Below are positions 50,707 to 51,248 of a DNA stretch of 51,248 nucleotides, one piece after another (positions within the stretch are counted from its first letter, which is position 1; every line of letters starts with the position of its first letter). A program made the position numbers and the translations under genes. The notes under the pieces were generated by a model. The model was not told where the DNA came from. It made no database searches and saw nothing but the letters and a program-made list of their open reading frames with translations. The stretch is from JBBDKV01 sp040879165 (GTDB lineage Bacteria > Patescibacteriota > Microgenomatia > UBA1400 > PJMF01), in assembly GCA_040879165.1 (NCBI GenBank), contig JBBDKV010000002.1, positions 1-51,248 of the forward strand, in the 5' to 3' direction.

Positions 50707-50846
50707 ATTGTTTTGCCAAGCTTTCTGCCGACAAAAGGCGCCAAAATGCTGCAAACAGGACTGAATTATACCGCACAATTTCTTGCTTCGCCATGTCTAT
50801 CCAATTAATGATATAATGTCGCATCGACAGCTCGAGAAATCAGCCT

Positions 50847-50875
50847 TTGCTTTTTTGACGATAACTCGATACAAT
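50847..50875 (+). promoter_or_regulatory. Probable infC promoter
   Basis: TTGCTT (50847-50852) and TACAAT (50870-50875) are 17 nt apart. The leader to GTG 50915 would be about 33 nt and contains a small hairpin, CTCTGT-GAAAAG-ACAGAG. Confidence 0.5.
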
Positions 50876-50914
50876 AACGCCTCTGTGAAAAGACAGAGTT
50901 GAAAGTACAGACAC

Positions 50915-51248
50915 GTGATTAGAAAGCGACCAATCAAAAGACGGCAAGACTCTAATATTAGAGTGACTGCCAACCACCAGATTCGATTCCCCGAAGTTCG
51001 GGTGCTTGATGAGTTTGGCGAGATGATCGCAGTCATGCAAACTCGAGATGCGATGATGCAGGCTCGGGAAGCTGACAAAGACTTAATTTTGCTCAATGAA
51101 AAAGCAAGCCCACCGGTTGCTAAAATCATTGCCTTGAGTAAATATAAGTATCAACAACAACAAAAAGACGCTGAAAGCCGTAAAAAAGCCAAGGCGCAAG
51201 ATCTGAAAGAAGTTCGCTTTACACCTTTTATGAGCGATGGAGACTTTC
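50915..51248 (+). CDS. infC: Translation initiation factor IF-3 (N-terminal part)
   Basis: The ORF starts at GTG 50915 and runs off the right edge after 111 codons. The sequence has the IF-3 N-domain: ANHQIRFPEVRVLDEFGEMI, DLILLNEKASPPVAKII and SKYKYQQQQKDAESRKKAK, then KEVRFTPFMSDGDF at the start of the C-domain. IF-3 separates ribosomal subunits and checks the start codon. The rare GTG start is compatible with the non-ATG start and autoregulation typical of infC. rpmI and rplT would be expected next. Confidence 0.93.
   Translation, partial: MIRKRPIKRRQDSNIRVTANHQIRFPEVRVLDEFGEMIAVMQTRDAMMQAREADKDLILLNEKASPPVAKIIALSKYKYQQQQKDAESRKKAKAQDLKEVRFTPFMSDGDF

Overview
The window looks like part of a Candidate Phyla Radiation (Patescibacteria) genome, probably the Microgenomates side. 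The reasons are: short genes packed with overlaps; housekeeping proteins trimmed of domains (UvrC, MiaB, trigger factor); a solitary 16S rRNA gene carrying several self-splicing introns; altered bases at normally near-universal 16S positions; and many -10 boxes only 6-9 nt before the start codon, which predicts leaderless mRNAs. The lineage is inferred from these traits and was not tested by a search. Three N runs (28117-28216, 28637-28736, 43994-44003) show that this is a scaffolded assembly.

Layout. 1-6.4 kb holds the nucleotide excision repair genes uvrB (3' end), uvrA and uvrC, with a secreted transglutaminase whose end is overprinted by uvrC. 6.5-15.6 kb is an accessory block: a small membrane protein, a 7TM protein, an ATP-grasp/pepsin-like fusion, two DUF1704 (MATCAP-type) metallopeptidase genes, and three more ATP-grasp ligases. 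One DUF1704 gene is split by a complete IS256-family (IS1249-like) element with a clean 8-bp target duplication. 15.6-18.1 kb carries truB, mnmA and a hypothetical gene. 18.1-22.1 kb is a complete 16S transcription unit: promoter, processing stem, 16S with one group I and two group II-like introns plus a LAGLIDADG ORF, and terminator. No 23S, 5S or tRNA follows it.

22-34 kb holds a DUF2207 protein, clpB, a cluster of tRNA-Ile-like repeats with GIY-YIG genes, lon, a PEGA lipoprotein and a polytopic membrane protein. clpB and lon share a CIRCE-like operator. 34-45 kb holds tpiA, a UvrD/PcrA helicase, a FemAB-like transferase, pyrH, gap, a ComM/YifB ATPase, a CAP-domain protein, uppP, a MscS-like membrane protein, rnpB and an AI-2E-family permease. 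45.3-51.2 kb holds a probable new ~150-nt structured RNA with its own promoter and terminator, then miaA, miaB, tRNA-Cys, a DUF62-like protein, trigger factor without its PPIase domain, a hypothetical gene, tRNA-Val and the start of infC.

The most interesting parts are the ATP-grasp/DUF1704/7TM/pepsin cluster, which looks like a write-and-erase peptide tagging system formally similar to tubulin tyrosination; the 16S gene whose last two introns are separated by an exon of about 7 nt; and the structured RNA at 45.3-45.4 kb.
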